This document shows, piece by piece, positions 27,010 to 38,373 of a stretch of 64,000 bases of DNA. The notes under the pieces are model-generated. The model was not told the DNA's origin. It did not search any database and worked only from the letters and a program-made list of their open reading frames with translations. The position numbers were made by a program, and so were the translations under genes. Positions within the stretch are counted from its first letter, which is position 1. Each line of letters opens with the position of its first letter. Source of the DNA: Ensifer adhaerens (GTDB taxonomy: Bacteria > Pseudomonadota > Alphaproteobacteria > Rhizobiales > Rhizobiaceae); the NCBI GenBank assembly GCA_900215285.1, contig OCMG01000004.1, positions 1,111,501-1,175,500 on the forward strand, given 5' to 3'.

Positions 27010-27065
27010 CCCATTTTAGCGACTTCTTTTACGTGGCTGCAAGCCGGCCGGCAAATCACCACGGG
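27010..27065 (-). promoter_or_regulatory. SAM-II riboswitch
   Basis: On the minus strand the conserved blocks appear in the right order: CGTGGTGATTTG, then GCTTGCAGCCACG, then AAGTCGCTAAAA. CGTGG pairs with CCACG to form P1, and the pseudoknot can form with the downstream AAGTCGC part. This matches the SAM-II (metA) element of alphaproteobacteria. It should turn metA off when S-adenosylmethionine is plentiful. Confidence 0.95.
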
Positions 27066-27130
27066 ACGTGTAGTATCTAGTTCCTTTCGATTTCAGAATC
27101 AATTCACGAAATCGGACATGCCGACATGCG

Positions 27131-27158
27131 AACGGCCGCCCCTTGCGGAGCGGCCGTT
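27131..27158. other. Hairpin after the membrane-protein gene
   Basis: Perfect 9-bp arms AACGGCCGC/GCGGCCGTT, 26 bp after the stop of the minus-strand membrane protein gene. No T-run follows, so it is a probable 3' stabilising hairpin or weak terminator. Confidence 0.5.
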
Positions 27159-27183
27159 GGTCTCAATGTGCGTCCGTGCAGAC

Positions 27184-28074
27184 TTACCGAACGACGAGCA
27201 GGTCTTCTTCCTCGTCGCGCTGCGATCCCCCGAGCGCTGCGGCGGCGGACGCGATGAAGGCTCCCACCAGAAGCGAGGCTGCCGCGATCAGAGAAGCCGT
27301 CGCCGCTGCCTTGCGCGCCTTTTCAGCGGCAGCCTTGGCGGTCTCCTTTGCGTCGTCAATGCGCTTCAGGACCGTGTTGACGCGGGCGGTCGCTTCCTCC
27401 TGCGAAAGCCCCGTCTGCGAAGCGACAACACTTGCCAGATAGGCCTTGTCTTCGTCGGGGATCTGGCCATTTGCAGCGCCGTTCAGCAGGATGTTCGTGA
27501 CGCTTGCGGACACTGCCGCGCCATTCGCGTTGGCAGGGGCGGGTTTGTTCGGGGCAGGTCTCAGCAACAATTCGCTGAAGTAGTTCGTCGACATGTCGTT
27601 GCTGCCCGGCTGGGCGGCGCTGACTGCCGCTGCACCCGCTGCGCCGGCGGTGTTCGCCGCAACGGTTGCACCGGCGCCCAGAAGAGCGCCCATCGAGGTC
27701 GAGAGAAACCCGACGACGAAGACGGTGGCGATGGCCCAGCTCAGGAAGCCATGCGCAGTGTCGCGGAAGAAGACTTCGTCGGTATGCACCGCGGCCCACT
27801 TCGTGCGCAGCCGCCCCGTCAGGTAGCCGCCGAGCGCAGAGGAGAGCCATTGCACCACCACGAACCAGATGGCGGCCGTGACGCCCAGCGTGGCGAGGCT
27901 GAAGCCCTTGTCGGATGTGGGCGAGACCATCGTCAGGCCCACGCCGGAGCCGAGAAAGAGGAGGATGAGGCTGGTGGCGACGGAGGCAAATGCGCCGCCA
28001 ATGACCGGTCCCCAGGCGAGCGCCGACCGGCTCGATTCGATCGGGGCGGCGGTTGCGAAATCGGTGGATGTCAT
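27184..28074 (-). CDS. Multi-pass membrane protein of unknown function
   Basis: A 296-residue protein with three clear transmembrane segments in the first 150 residues (G-P-V-I-G-G-A-F-A-S-V-A-T-S-L; I-W-F-V-V-V-Q-W-L-S-S-A-L-G-G-Y-L; I-A-T-V-F-V-V-G-F-L) and an Ala-rich C-terminal helix near residues 260-285. The motif W-L-S-S-A-L-G-G-Y-L-x-G-R-L-R-T-K-W is shared with rhizobial proteins that are sometimes labelled PhnA-like; I do not assign a function. Start set at the ATG at 28074, directly after a tiny membrane-peptide gene (8 nt gap), so the two are probably co-expressed. Confidence 0.7.
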   Translation of the reverse strand: MTSTDFATAAPIESSRSALAWGPVIGGAFASVATSLILLFLGSGVGLTMVSPTSDKGFSLATLGVTAAIWFVVVQWLSSALGGYLTGRLRTKWAAVHTDEVFFRDTAHGFLSWAIATVFVVGFLSTSMGALLGAGATVAANTAGAAGAAAVSAAQPGSNDMSTNYFSELLLRPAPNKPAPANANGAAVSASVTNILLNGAANGQIPDEDKAYLASVVASQTGLSQEEATARVNTVLKRIDDAKETAKAAAEKARKAAATASLIAAASLLVGAFIASAAAALGGSQRDEEEDLLVVR

Positions 28075-28082
28075 GACACCAC

Positions 28083-28160
28083 CTATCGCATGAAGAGGAC
28101 GAGCAGGATGACGAGCGGCAGGGGAATGCCAAGAAGCCAGAGAAGAATACCGCGACCCAT
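28083..28160 (-). CDS. 25-residue single-span membrane peptide
   Basis: A very short ORF with a consensus GGAGGT ribosome-binding site 5 nt before its ATG. It encodes a hydrophobic helix starting M-G-R-G-I-L-L-W-L-L-G-I-P and ending F-M-R, with positive residues at both ends. The strong ribosome-binding site, coding-like composition and 8-nt gap to the following membrane protein gene argue that it is real. Likely a partner or modulator of that protein in the inner membrane. Confidence 0.7.
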   Translation of the reverse strand: MGRGILLWLLGIPLPLVILLVLFMR

Positions 28161-28299
28161 AGTTACCTCCATGATTGTTCAGGACGGAAGATGGGCGTTT
28201 GGTGCGATGTCCCCCAAAGCCTCTCTCCGCGCAATTCAAGTTGCGGAGATGTAACTTCGGGCGCGGTACTTGGTTCCCTGGCTAGTTCTGTGCTTTGGC

Positions 28300-28343
28300 G
28301 CATTTCCGGACGGAAAACCGGTTCCCACTTTTCCTGGAAATGC
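28300..28343 (-). repeat. Stop-proximal palindromic repeat, copy 2
   Basis: A 44-bp element directly abutting the stop codon of the minus-strand MoxR gene (28344). Outer stem GCATTTCC/GGAAATGC; inner stem GGAAAA/TTTTCC around CCGGTTCCCAC. Compared with copy 1, the A-T to T-A change in the outer stem is compensated on the other arm. Confidence 0.85.
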
Positions 28344-29189
<846 letters not shown>

Positions 29190-29214
29190 GCGATTTTGCT
29201 CTCCATATCTGAGG

Positions 29215-29360
29215 TCAGAGCAAGCTGCCCCTCACCCCGCCTCCGCTTTGCTCGGCGGACCTCTCCCCGGAGGGGCGAGGATGTCCGCGCCGTTGCGGTT
29301 TGCTCCCTCTTCTCCCCGCCGGGGAGAAGGTGGCCCGCAGGGCCGGATGAGGGGGCGCTC
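29215..29360. repeat. Rhizobial intergenic palindromic (RIME-like) element
   Basis: The gap between MoxR and the ABC-F gene holds C/T- and G/A-rich palindromes such as CCTCTCCCCGGAGGGGCGAGG and CTTCTCCCCGCCGGGGAGAAG, followed by GGGCCGGATGAGGGGG. The same word set recurs at 52595-52715 in reverse orientation and, in related form, at 31985-33085. No ORF is credible here. Confidence 0.7.
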
Positions 29361-29437
29361 CAAATGCTGCCCTCTAATGGGTTCAGCGTAAACAGCGCGC
29401 CCAATTTGTGCAAGCTTGAACGAATGAAGCCTCCGCT

Positions 29438-31261
<1,824 letters not shown>

Positions 31262-31262
31262 C

Positions 31263-31907
31263 TTAGCCTCCAGACATGTCTGCGGGCCTTGCGATCACCA
31301 TCGCGCGGCCGGATTGAAGCGTAATCGTCACCGGACCTTCGGCGACATTGGAAACGGTGCGCGACGAGCCATTGTCAATCTCGGCGTGGTCTAGCGGGTA
31401 GCGCGCGCCCTCGATCGTGAGGCCCGACAGCGCGGAAAAGGGCAGGATCGAGAAGAGCGCGCCCTTCGGCAGGTCGAGGCGCATCCGCCCGCCGAGATGG
31501 GCGCGGGCCTCTTCCTCGCCACTCGTCAGCAGCGTCGGGATGCCGCGTTCGGTGAGCGAAAGCGCCAGCAGAAGGTGCATAACGGCATGATCGGTGCGTT
31601 CGCCGCCGAGAGCGCCTGCAATCACCAGTGATGTCGCGCCACGCACGATCGCGGTATCGACCGCGATCTCGCCATCGGTGGCATTCTTGGCGCGCGGATA
31701 GGGCTGGCGCTCGATGCCCTGCCATTCGTCAAGTAGTGCTTCGGGGGCGGAATCGAAATCACCGACCCAGAGTTCCGGTGTGATCTTCAACGCCTGTGCA
31801 TGCCGCATGCCGCCATCGGCCGCGATCACGCGCGTGCCGGCCACTTGGGCAGCCAGTCGGTCGGTGATGGCGAGATCGCCGGCAAGAAGAAGGGTAAAAA
31901 GGCTCAT
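31263..31907 (-). CDS. thiN: Thiamine pyrophosphokinase
   Basis: Transfers pyrophosphate from ATP to thiamine, making the coenzyme TPP directly. The 214-residue protein has A-A-D-G-G-M-R-H-A near the N-terminus, the G-D-F-D-S motif, the D-G-E-I-A-V-D block and the family's G-A-L-G-G-E-R-T-D-H motif. It lies about 1.4 kb upstream of the divergent, TPP-riboswitch-controlled thiBPQ transporter, so uptake and activation of thiamine are encoded side by side. Confidence 0.9.
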   Translation of the reverse strand: MSLFTLLLAGDLAITDRLAAQVAGTRVIAADGGMRHAQALKITPELWVGDFDSAPEALLDEWQGIERQPYPRAKNATDGEIAVDTAIVRGATSLVIAGALGGERTDHAVMHLLLALSLTERGIPTLLTSGEEEARAHLGGRMRLDLPKGALFSILPFSALSGLTIEGARYPLDHAEIDNGSSRTVSNVAEGPVTITLQSGRAMVIARPADMSGG

Positions 31908-31984
31908 GGCTGGGCTGATAGCGGAAAACCTCGCGGCCCGGAAGGGTAAAGCGTGATCTGGATTGATCAGGGGGTGCCACCGTC

Positions 31985-32255
31985 AATCTCCCCCCTTGTG
32001 GGGGAGAAAGCAAAATCACGGTCTTAGCCGCAGGCTAAATCGTAGATTTTGCCAGAGAGGGGGCTGATGGCGGGGGCATCCTCTCCCCTTGTGGGAGAGG
32101 ATAGCTCGCCCCAAGAGCCGAAGGCGATTGGTTTGGCGAGCTTGGTGAGGGGGTAAACTGCGGGGACAAATTTGCCCCCTCACCTGGAAAATCTAGCACT
32201 TAGCTTTCAGCTAAGATGCTGATTTTCCTTCCTCTCCCACCAGGGGAGAGGCTAA
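31985..32255. repeat. Repeat nest, part 1: three palindromic elements
   Basis: Three adjacent palindromic elements. The first (about 31985-32075) has CTCCCCCCTTGTGGGGGAGA and an inner GCAAAATC/GATTTTGC pair. The second (about 32085-32185) has CCTCTCCCCTTGTGGGAGAGG and ends near TTTGCCCCCTCACC. The third (about 32186-32255) has GGAAAATC...GATTTTCC around a TTAGCTTTCAGCTAA core and ends in CCTCTCCCACCAGGGGAGAGG. They look like rhizobial intergenic mosaic elements; no ORF is credible. Confidence 0.75.
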
Positions 32256-32274
32256 CCCGGCCGCACCCTCTCCG

Positions 32275-32382
32275 CCGTCATCCTCGGGCCTGTCCCGAGG
32301 ATCTGCTACGGACGAGATTCTGCTGCACCCTCAATTGCTTGGCTTCGGCAGCAGATGGTCGGGACAGGCCCGACCATGACGG
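32275..32382. repeat. Dispersed repeat D, copy 1
   Basis: About 108 bp, starting GTCATCCTCG and ending CCCGACCATGACG, with two internal palindromes: CCTCGGGCCTGTCCCGAGG and GGTCGGGACAGGCCCGACC. A second copy is at 44697-44804. Both are intergenic. Confidence 0.85.
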
Positions 32383-32904
32383 CCTTGGAGGTTGTTCCAA
32401 GGGTGCCGCAAGTGAACTTCGGGAGAAAAATTTCATCCCCCAATTTCCTCGCCTACCGAAATCTGTCTTATCCTGAACCCCTCCCGCCACCGGATGGGCC
32501 AGCGACGGTTGGCTCAGGCGGGAGGAGAGCTTGGTGATACCCTTCGTAACGTGCGGTGGATGTCATCAGGGGGCGCGGGCGGCATTGAGACAAAAACCTC
32601 AATGAAACGACTCCCCCGATGGGCTGCGAATAGCTCGGCGGCCTGGCAACGCCAGAGAACCCGTCTGCCTCCGCAGACGGTTTAGCGAGGCGGCCCGCGC
32701 TTGAGGAATGGAGTCGGATGAGGCTCCCCTTGCAAATCTCGACGGGTCGCGCTGGCGCTCCGCCGTATTTTTAAACTACCAATCGGGGCGGCGCGTCAGC
32801 GTGGCTCTCCGGAAGTTTTTGGCCCGGAGACAGGGGCGAGAACGCCAGACCGGAGGATAACTCGGGAGAGGTTTTTTCCCGAGGGTTTTGGCGTGCCGCA
32901 GCTT
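32383..32904. other. Non-coding stretch within the repeat nest
   Basis: No convincing gene. There are short symmetric words (for example CATTGAG...CTCAATG near 32583-32604 and CCGTCTGCC...GCAGACGG near 32660-32681), which suggest decayed palindromic elements. Codon use in the short ORFs here is not gene-like. Confidence 0.5.
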
Positions 32905-33085
32905 CTTCCTCTCCCCTTGTGGGAGAGGATAGTAAGCCCGTGCGAGCCGCAGGCGAGTGCTGGGCGCACTTGGTGAGGGGGAGTTCCGATCTGCGCCGTT
33001 GCAATGCCCCCTCACCAAGCCCGCCAAGCCAATCGCCTGCGGCTCTTGGGGCAGGCTATCCTCTCCCACAAGGGGAGAGGATGGG
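32905..33085. repeat. Repeat nest, part 2: head-to-head composite palindrome
   Basis: Two divergent copies of one element face each other. The left arm runs from CCTCTCCCCTTGTGGGAGAGG to TTGGTGAGGGGG; the right arm runs from CCCCCTCACCAAG back to CCTCTCCCACAAGGGGAGAGG. The spacer is a short unique segment near 32980-33007. The left element also resembles the one at about 32085-32155. Confidence 0.8.
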
Positions 33086-33145
33086 CCGCCCCCGCCCCAC
33101 AAAAACCTTGTCACAATTCCCGCCAACCCTTAAATGTCAACCTGC

Positions 33146-33237
33146 TCTAACGGGGTGCTGTTTCGACAGAAATGGCTGAGAGGCTTCAGTGCCAACCCGA
33201 AGAACCTGATCCGGTTAGCACCGGCGGAGGGATTAGA
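33146..33237 (+). promoter_or_regulatory. TPP riboswitch (THI element)
   Basis: TCTAA (33146-33150) pairs with TTAGA (33233-33237) to close P1. CTGAGA (33176-33181) and the CTGATCCGGTTAGCACCGG segment (33206-33224), followed by GCGGAGGGA, are the conserved TPP-binding elements. It ends 53 nt before thiB. No strong terminator hairpin was recognised in between, so translational control of thiB is a reasonable inference. Confidence 0.95.
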
Positions 33238-33290
33238 CGGCTCGAGATCAAGCGCCTCTTCCCCTGTATTTGAAACGCAAGGAGGCGCAG

Positions 33291-34295
33291 ATGCGCAAGA
33301 CCATTCTTCTGGCGGCCGTGGCCGCTCTTCTTTCCTCGACATCCGCATTCGCGGCCGACAAGACCCTGACCGTCTATACCTATGAAAGCTTCACGGCCGA
33401 GTGGGGCCCGGGGCCGAAGGTCAAGGCGGCGTTCGAGAAGACCTGCGGCTGCACGGTCAACTATGTTTCGGTGGAAGATGGCGTGGCGCTGCTCAACCGG
33501 CTGAAGCTGGAAGGCAAGGACACCAAGGCCGATGTCGTGCTGGGTCTCGATACCGGTCTCGTGGCGGATGCCAAGGCGACGGGGCTTTTCGCGCCGAGCG
33601 GCATTGACGCCTCCGCCGTCAAGGTGCCGGGCGATTTCAAGGATGATGTCTTTGTGCCCTACGATTACGGCCATTTCGCCGTGGTCTACGACACCGAAAA
33701 GCTGAAGACGCCGCCCAAGAGCCTCGATGAACTGGTCAACGGCAATCCGGACGAGAAGATCGTCATTGAAGACCCGCGCACCTCGACGCCGGGGCTTGGT
33801 CTGTTGCTCTGGATGAAGTCGGTCTATGGCGACAAGGCAAGCGACGCCTGGAAGAAACTCTCCAAGCGCGTGCTGACCGTCACGCCCGGCTGGTCGGAAG
33901 CCTATGGACTCTTCACCAAGGGCGAAGCGCCGATGGTGCTGTCCTACACGACCTCGCCGGCCTATCACGAGATGGAAGAAAAGACCTCGCGCTATCAGGC
34001 GGCGAGCTTCTCGGAAGGCCATTACATCCAGGTCGAGGTGGCCGGCATGACCGCGACCTCGAAGGATCCGGCGCTCGCGAAGTCCTTCCTCGCCTTCATG
34101 GTGAGCCCGGCCTTCCAGGACATCATCCCGACGACCAACTGGATGCTGCCGGCGGCCAAGATGGACCAGCCGCTTCCCGACGCCTTCAACAAGCTCGTGC
34201 AGCCGGCCAAGACCTTCTTGATGTCCCCGGATGAGGTTCAGAAGAACCGCAAGGCCTGGGTGGATGAATGGGTCGCCGCCATGGGCGCCAAGTAA
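33291..34295 (+). CDS. thiB: Thiamine ABC transporter, substrate-binding protein
   Basis: Periplasmic thiamine/TPP-binding protein. The 334-residue protein has a clear signal peptide ([16 protein letters not shown]) and the ThiB features [23 protein letters not shown], and T-T-N-W-M-L-P near the end. Start chosen at the ATG at 33291, with AAGGAGG 6 nt upstream; an in-frame TTG at 33270 is not needed. First gene of thiBPQ under the TPP riboswitch. Confidence 0.95.
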   Translation: MRKTILLAAVAALLSSTSAFAADKTLTVYTYESFTAEWGPGPKVKAAFEKTCGCTVNYVSVEDGVALLNRLKLEGKDTKADVVLGLDTGLVADAKATGLFAPSGIDASAVKVPGDFKDDVFVPYDYGHFAVVYDTEKLKTPPKSLDELVNGNPDEKIVIEDPRTSTPGLGLLLWMKSVYGDKASDAWKKLSKRVLTVTPGWSEAYGLFTKGEAPMVLSYTTSPAYHEMEEKTSRYQAASFSEGHYIQVEVAGMTATSKDPALAKSFLAFMVSPAFQDIIPTTNWMLPAAKMDQPLPDAFNKLVQPAKTFLMSPDEVQKNRKAWVDEWVAAMGAK

Positions 34296-34304
34296 GGATC
34301 GTCG

Positions 34305-35900
34305 ATGAATGCGTGGCGCGGCATAAGCGGGGAGCGGATCGGCGGGGCTCTGGCGCTCGCCTTCATCCTCGGCTTTGTCGCGCTGGCGCTGGCGCCGCTC
34401 TTCCGCTTCGGCGGGGCCGGCGGGTTCGATCCGCAGCTCGCCGGCGTGCTGCAATTCACGCTGTGGCAGGCTGCGCTTTCGACGCTGCTTTCGGTCTTCT
34501 TCGGGGGGCTTGTGGCGCTGTCCGTGGCGCGGCGTCCGGGGCTTGCGGGCCGCGTCTGGCTGTTGCGCTTCATGGCCGCGCCCATGGGGCTTCCGGCGCT
34601 GGCGGCCGCGTTCGGTGTCCTCGCCGTCTGGGGCCGGGAAGGTCTATTCAATAGCGTGCTATCGTTTCTAGGCATCGCGACCAAGTTCGATGTTTACGGC
34701 CTGACCGGCATCCTGATCGCGCACACATTCTTCAACATTCCGCTGGCCGCGCGGCTGTTCACGGCGGCGCTGGATCGTTTCCCGCCGACCTACTGGAAGC
34801 TGGCGGCCAATCTGGGGCTCGGGCGCATCTCGCTCTTTCGTTTCGTGGAAGGGCCGGCGCTGATGGCGGCGTTGCCGGGGGCCGCAGGGCTGATCTTCAT
34901 GCTCTGCGCCACGAGTTTCACGCTGGTGCTGACGCTAGGCGGTGGGCCGGCGGCGACCACGCTGGAAGTCGCCATCTATCAGGCGCTGAAGTTCGATTTC
35001 GAGCCGGGCCGGGCGGTGTTTCTGGTTCTGGTGCAGATGGTGTTGACGGGGCTGGTCCTGCTCTTCCTCGCGACCTTCCCGACGCCCGCGGAAGAGCGGG
35101 CGCTGCAGGGGGTGACGGTGCGCCGCTTCGACGGCGGCTCGCTCGCCTCGAAGCTCTGGGATAGCGCAGTCATTCTCGTCTTTCTCATCTTTTGCGGCGC
35201 GCCCTTCTTGGCGATCCTGGTCGATGGTCTGCGCGCCGATTTCCCGCATCTTCTCGCCGATCGCCTCTTCTGGCGGGCGCTGGCGACCAGCGTGGGTCTC
35301 GGCTTGTCGGCGGCGCTGCTGGCGCTTCTCCTCTCCTGGCTGATTGCCATGGCGCGGGTCTCGACCCGTTCCCGCCTCTTTGCAGGCGGGCTCGATGCCG
35401 GTGGATCGCTGATCCTGCTGACGCCGCCCATCGTGCTTTCGACCGGCTGGTTCCTATGGTTGAAGGGCGGCAGCGGGTTTGCGCCATACCTGCTTGTTGG
35501 GATCATCAATGCGCTGATGGCACTGCCCTTTTCCCTGCGTGTCCTGCAGCCGGCGGTGCGCAGCCATATCGAGCGGACGCGGCGGCTGTCGCAGAGCCTT
35601 GGCCTTGCCGGCCTCCAGCGGCTTCGCATCATCGATGCGCCGGCGCTGGCGCGGCCGGTTCTGATGGCCTTCTTTTTCGCGTTTTCCTTGTCGCTGGGCG
35701 ATCTCGGCGCGGTGGCGCTGTTTGGCGGCGATGGGTTCGTCACGCTGCCGTGGCTGATTTACGCGCGGCTCGGCAGCTATCGGACGACAGATGCGGCCGC
35801 GTTGACGCTGATTCTCGCTGTGGTCTGCATGGTCTTTGCCGTGCTGGGCACACCCTCGGAGCGGCGGCAGGGGAGGTGGCGCGATGAAGCAGGCCATTGA
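34305..35900 (+). CDS. thiP: Thiamine ABC transporter, permease
   Basis: Inner-membrane permease of 531 residues, a fused two-module type with about 12 transmembrane segments. Each half carries an EAA-type coupling loop: the first near S-L-F-R-F-V-E-G-P-A-L, the second near L-Q-R-L-R-I-I-D-A-P-A-L-A-R-P. It starts 9 bp after thiB and its end overlaps thiQ by 17 bp, so translation is likely coupled. Confidence 0.94.
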   Translation: MNAWRGISGERIGGALALAFILGFVALALAPLFRFGGAGGFDPQLAGVLQFTLWQAALSTLLSVFFGGLVALSVARRPGLAGRVWLLRFMAAPMGLPALAAAFGVLAVWGREGLFNSVLSFLGIATKFDVYGLTGILIAHTFFNIPLAARLFTAALDRFPPTYWKLAANLGLGRISLFRFVEGPALMAALPGAAGLIFMLCATSFTLVLTLGGGPAATTLEVAIYQALKFDFEPGRAVFLVLVQMVLTGLVLLFLATFPTPAEERALQGVTVRRFDGGSLASKLWDSAVILVFLIFCGAPFLAILVDGLRADFPHLLADRLFWRALATSVGLGLSAALLALLLSWLIAMARVSTRSRLFAGGLDAGGSLILLTPPIVLSTGWFLWLKGGSGFAPYLLVGIINALMALPFSLRVLQPAVRSHIERTRRLSQSLGLAGLQRLRIIDAPALARPVLMAFFFAFSLSLGDLGAVALFGGDGFVTLPWLIYARLGSYRTTDAAALTLILAVVCMVFAVLGTPSERRQGRWRDEAGH

Positions 35901-36564
35901 GCTTTCGGGCGTCGGTCTCAGGCTTGGCGACCACCGGTTTGGTTTCGACCTGACAGCTCCAGAAGGAGCCTTCGTGGCCGTGACGGGCCCCTCCGGATCC
36001 GGAAAGAGCACGCTTTTCAACGTTATCGCGGGCTTTGAAACGCCGGAATCAGGCCGCGTGCTTCTCGGCGGCAAAGACATGTCGACGGTCGCGCCAGGGG
36101 AGCGCCCGATCTCGCTGGTCTTCCAGGACAATAATCTCTTCGCCCATCTCGACATTTTCACCAATGTCGCGCTGGGTGTCAGCGCTTCGCTGCGGCTGGA
36201 TGGCGCGGCGCGGGCGGCTGTCTCCTCCGCGCTTTCCCGCGTCGGACTGGCCGGCTTCGAAAGGCGCATGCCGGCGACCCTTTCGGGTGGCGAGAGGCAG
36301 CGCGTGGCCTTTGCCCGGGCGCTTGTGCGCAAGCGGCCCATCATGCTGCTGGACGAGCCCTTTGCCGCGCTCGATCCGGAGCTTCGGCAGCAGATGGGCG
36401 ATCTGCTTGCTGCGCTCCATCGCGACGAAGGCTTCACGGTGCTGATGATCACGCATGATCCCGAGGAGGCAGCCCGCCTCGCCGACCGAATTGCCGTGAT
36501 CGAGGCTGGCCACGTTGCAGCGCAAGGCACCATTGACCTTCTGCGGGCGGCGCGCGCCCGCTGA
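35884..36564 (+). CDS. thiQ: Thiamine ABC transporter, ATP-binding protein
   Basis: Cytoplasmic ATPase of the thiamine importer, 226 residues. Walker A is G-P-S-G-S-G-K-S-T, the signature is L-S-G-G-E-R-Q-R, Walker B is I-M-L-L-D-E-P-F-A-A-L-D, and the switch His is in I-T-H-D. Start set at the ATG at 35884, inside the end of thiP; no other ribosome-binding site is better. Last gene of the thiBPQ operon. Confidence 0.95.
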   Translation: MKQAIELSGVGLRLGDHRFGFDLTAPEGAFVAVTGPSGSGKSTLFNVIAGFETPESGRVLLGGKDMSTVAPGERPISLVFQDNNLFAHLDIFTNVALGVSASLRLDGAARAAVSSALSRVGLAGFERRMPATLSGGERQRVAFARALVRKRPIMLLDEPFAALDPELRQQMGDLLAALHRDEGFTVLMITHDPEEAARLADRIAVIEAGHVAAQGTIDLLRAARAR

Positions 36565-36755
36565 CGCGTCACAATTCCGACAGGGTGCAATGCGATGCGG
36601 CTCTGCAACAGCGAGCAAATCTGCGGCATCTTTCTGTGCAAAAGTCTATGCAACCGAGGGTCAATCGGCTAGACCGGGCTTGCCATGCTGCGAAAGCGAA
36701 GACGGCGCCAACAGGGTCAAAGGCAAGCCGGCTTCAGGCGGGAATGCGGAACGAG

Positions 36756-38279
36756 ATGAGCAAAGCTTTGTTTTTGTTTGCTGAAGCTGTCAAGGCGCGT
36801 CACCTGCCCGCAGGCCTCGCCAGGCGGACGCCGCTTGCCGCGATGTTGTCGCTCAGCATTGCCCTGTCTTCCTGCCAGAGCATCGTCGAAGACACCAATG
36901 CCGGTGCCATCGGCCCGTCGTCGAACCCGCAAGTCTTCTCCGAAGCACAGAAGAACGATCCGAATGCCTCGATGGGTGCACGCGAGCACCCGCGGATACT
37001 GGCTACCTACGGTGGCGAGTATAATGATGAAAAGACCGAGAAGCTGGTTGCCCGCATTGCCGGATCGTTGACCGCCGTTTCTGAAAATCCGAAGCAGTCT
37101 TATCGCATCACCATTCTGAATTCTCCGGCCATCAACGCCTTTGCACTGCCGGGCGGTTACCTCTACGTGACGCGCGGGCTGTTGGCCCTGGCCAATGACG
37201 CATCGGAAGTGGCGGCCGTTCTCGCGCATGAAATGGGCCATGTGACAGCCAATCACGGAATCCTGCGCCAGCAGAAGGAAGAGGCCGAGCAGATTGCCAG
37301 CCAGGTTGTCTCGGAGGTCCTGCAAAACGATGTGGCGGGCCAGCAGGCGATCGCGCGCGGCAAGCTGCGCCTTGCCGCCTTCTCGCGCAATCAGGAACTC
37401 CAGGCCGACGAAATCGGTGTGCGCATGCTGGGCGAGGCAGGTTACGATCCGTATGCGGCGGCTCGCTTCCTGACCTCGATGGAAAATTACAGCCGCTTTA
37501 CGGCGGTGAACGGCGAGGACCAGACGCTTGACTTTCTGTCCAGCCACCCGAGTGCGCCGCAGCGCGTGGAACTGGCGCGCCAGCATGCTCGCGCATTTGG
37601 CCAGGAGGGAACGGTCGGAGACAGGGGGCGCGACTATTATCTCGCCGGCATAGACGGCCTTCTCTTCGGCGACAGTCCCAAGGAAGGATATGTTCGCGGC
37701 ACGACCTTCCTGCATGCCAATCTCGGCATTCGCTTCGATGTGCCGGAAGGGTTCCAGATCGACAACAAGGCGGAAGCCGTGCTGGCGACCGGTCCCGGCG
37801 ACATCGCCGTGCGCTTCGACGGCGTATCCGGCCAGCAGCAGATCTCGCTCACGGACTATATCGCCAGCGGCTGGGTCACCGGGCTCGACAAGGCCTCGAT
37901 CCGCTCGATCAAGGTCAATGGCATGGATGCCGCGACGGCGCGGGCCTCGGCGCAGAAATGGGATTTCGACGTCACCGTCATCCGGTCCGGCACCCAGATC
38001 TATCGGTTCCTCACCGCGGTTCCCAAGGGTTATCCGAAGCTCGAGGACGTCGCCGGCGAAATCCGCCAGTCCTTCCGTCGCATGACGCCGAGCGAGATCG
38101 CCTCGCTCAAGCCATTGCGCGTGCGTGTGGTGACAGCGGGGCCGAAGGATACGGTGCAGACGCTGTCGGACCGCATGATGGGTACGGATCGCAAGGAGGA
38201 CCTGTTCCGGCTTCTCAACGCGATGACGCCCTTCAGCCCCGTGCGCCCGGGCGACAAGTTCAAGATCATTTCCGAATAA
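36756..38279 (+). CDS. M48-family metalloprotease lipoprotein (BepA-like)
   Basis: A 507-residue zinc protease expected on the periplasmic side of a membrane. The N-terminus ends in a lipobox (L-S-S-C, lipidated Cys40). The catalytic motif is H-E-M-G-H (His158, Glu159, His162), preceded by A-F-A-L-P-G-G and followed by the third ligand region E-L-Q-A-D-E-I-G. The C-terminal half has a LysM-like end (T-V-Q-T-L-S-D-R-M...V-R-P-G-D-K-F-K-I-I). BepA relatives handle outer-membrane protein assembly; the LysM-like part suggests peptidoglycan contact. Start at the ATG at 36756; an ATG four codons earlier is also possible. Confidence 0.88.
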   Translation: MSKALFLFAEAVKARHLPAGLARRTPLAAMLSLSIALSSCQSIVEDTNAGAIGPSSNPQVFSEAQKNDPNASMGAREHPRILATYGGEYNDEKTEKLVARIAGSLTAVSENPKQSYRITILNSPAINAFALPGGYLYVTRGLLALANDASEVAAVLAHEMGHVTANHGILRQQKEEAEQIASQVVSEVLQNDVAGQQAIARGKLRLAAFSRNQELQADEIGVRMLGEAGYDPYAAARFLTSMENYSRFTAVNGEDQTLDFLSSHPSAPQRVELARQHARAFGQEGTVGDRGRDYYLAGIDGLLFGDSPKEGYVRGTTFLHANLGIRFDVPEGFQIDNKAEAVLATGPGDIAVRFDGVSGQQQISLTDYIASGWVTGLDKASIRSIKVNGMDAATARASAQKWDFDVTVIRSGTQIYRFLTAVPKGYPKLEDVAGEIRQSFRRMTPSEIASLKPLRVRVVTAGPKDTVQTLSDRMMGTDRKEDLFRLLNAMTPFSPVRPGDKFKIISE

Positions 38280-38314
38280 CGAAACTTGCTGGCTGGCTCG
38301 CAGCGCAGGCAAGC

Positions 38315-38341
38315 AAAAGCCCCGGCCTTGCGACCGGGGCT
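38315..38341. terminator. Bidirectional terminator
   Basis: AGCCCCGG...CCGGGGCT hairpin between the convergent M48 protease and carD genes. On the minus strand it is followed by TTTTG, and on the plus strand by CTTG, so it serves mainly carD. Confidence 0.65.
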
Positions 38342-38373
38342 CTTGAACTCTTTCGAAAGAGAAGACGCGCAGA

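Noticed and set aside
32494..32685. Small ORFs within the repeat nest
   Set aside because: They fall inside palindromic repeats, lack ribosome-binding sites and show no coding-like composition.
36585..36755. N-terminal extension of the M48 protease
   Set aside because: The extra 57 codons lack a signal and would place the lipobox far from the N-terminus; the start at 36756 gives a lipoprotein signal ending in L-S-S-C.
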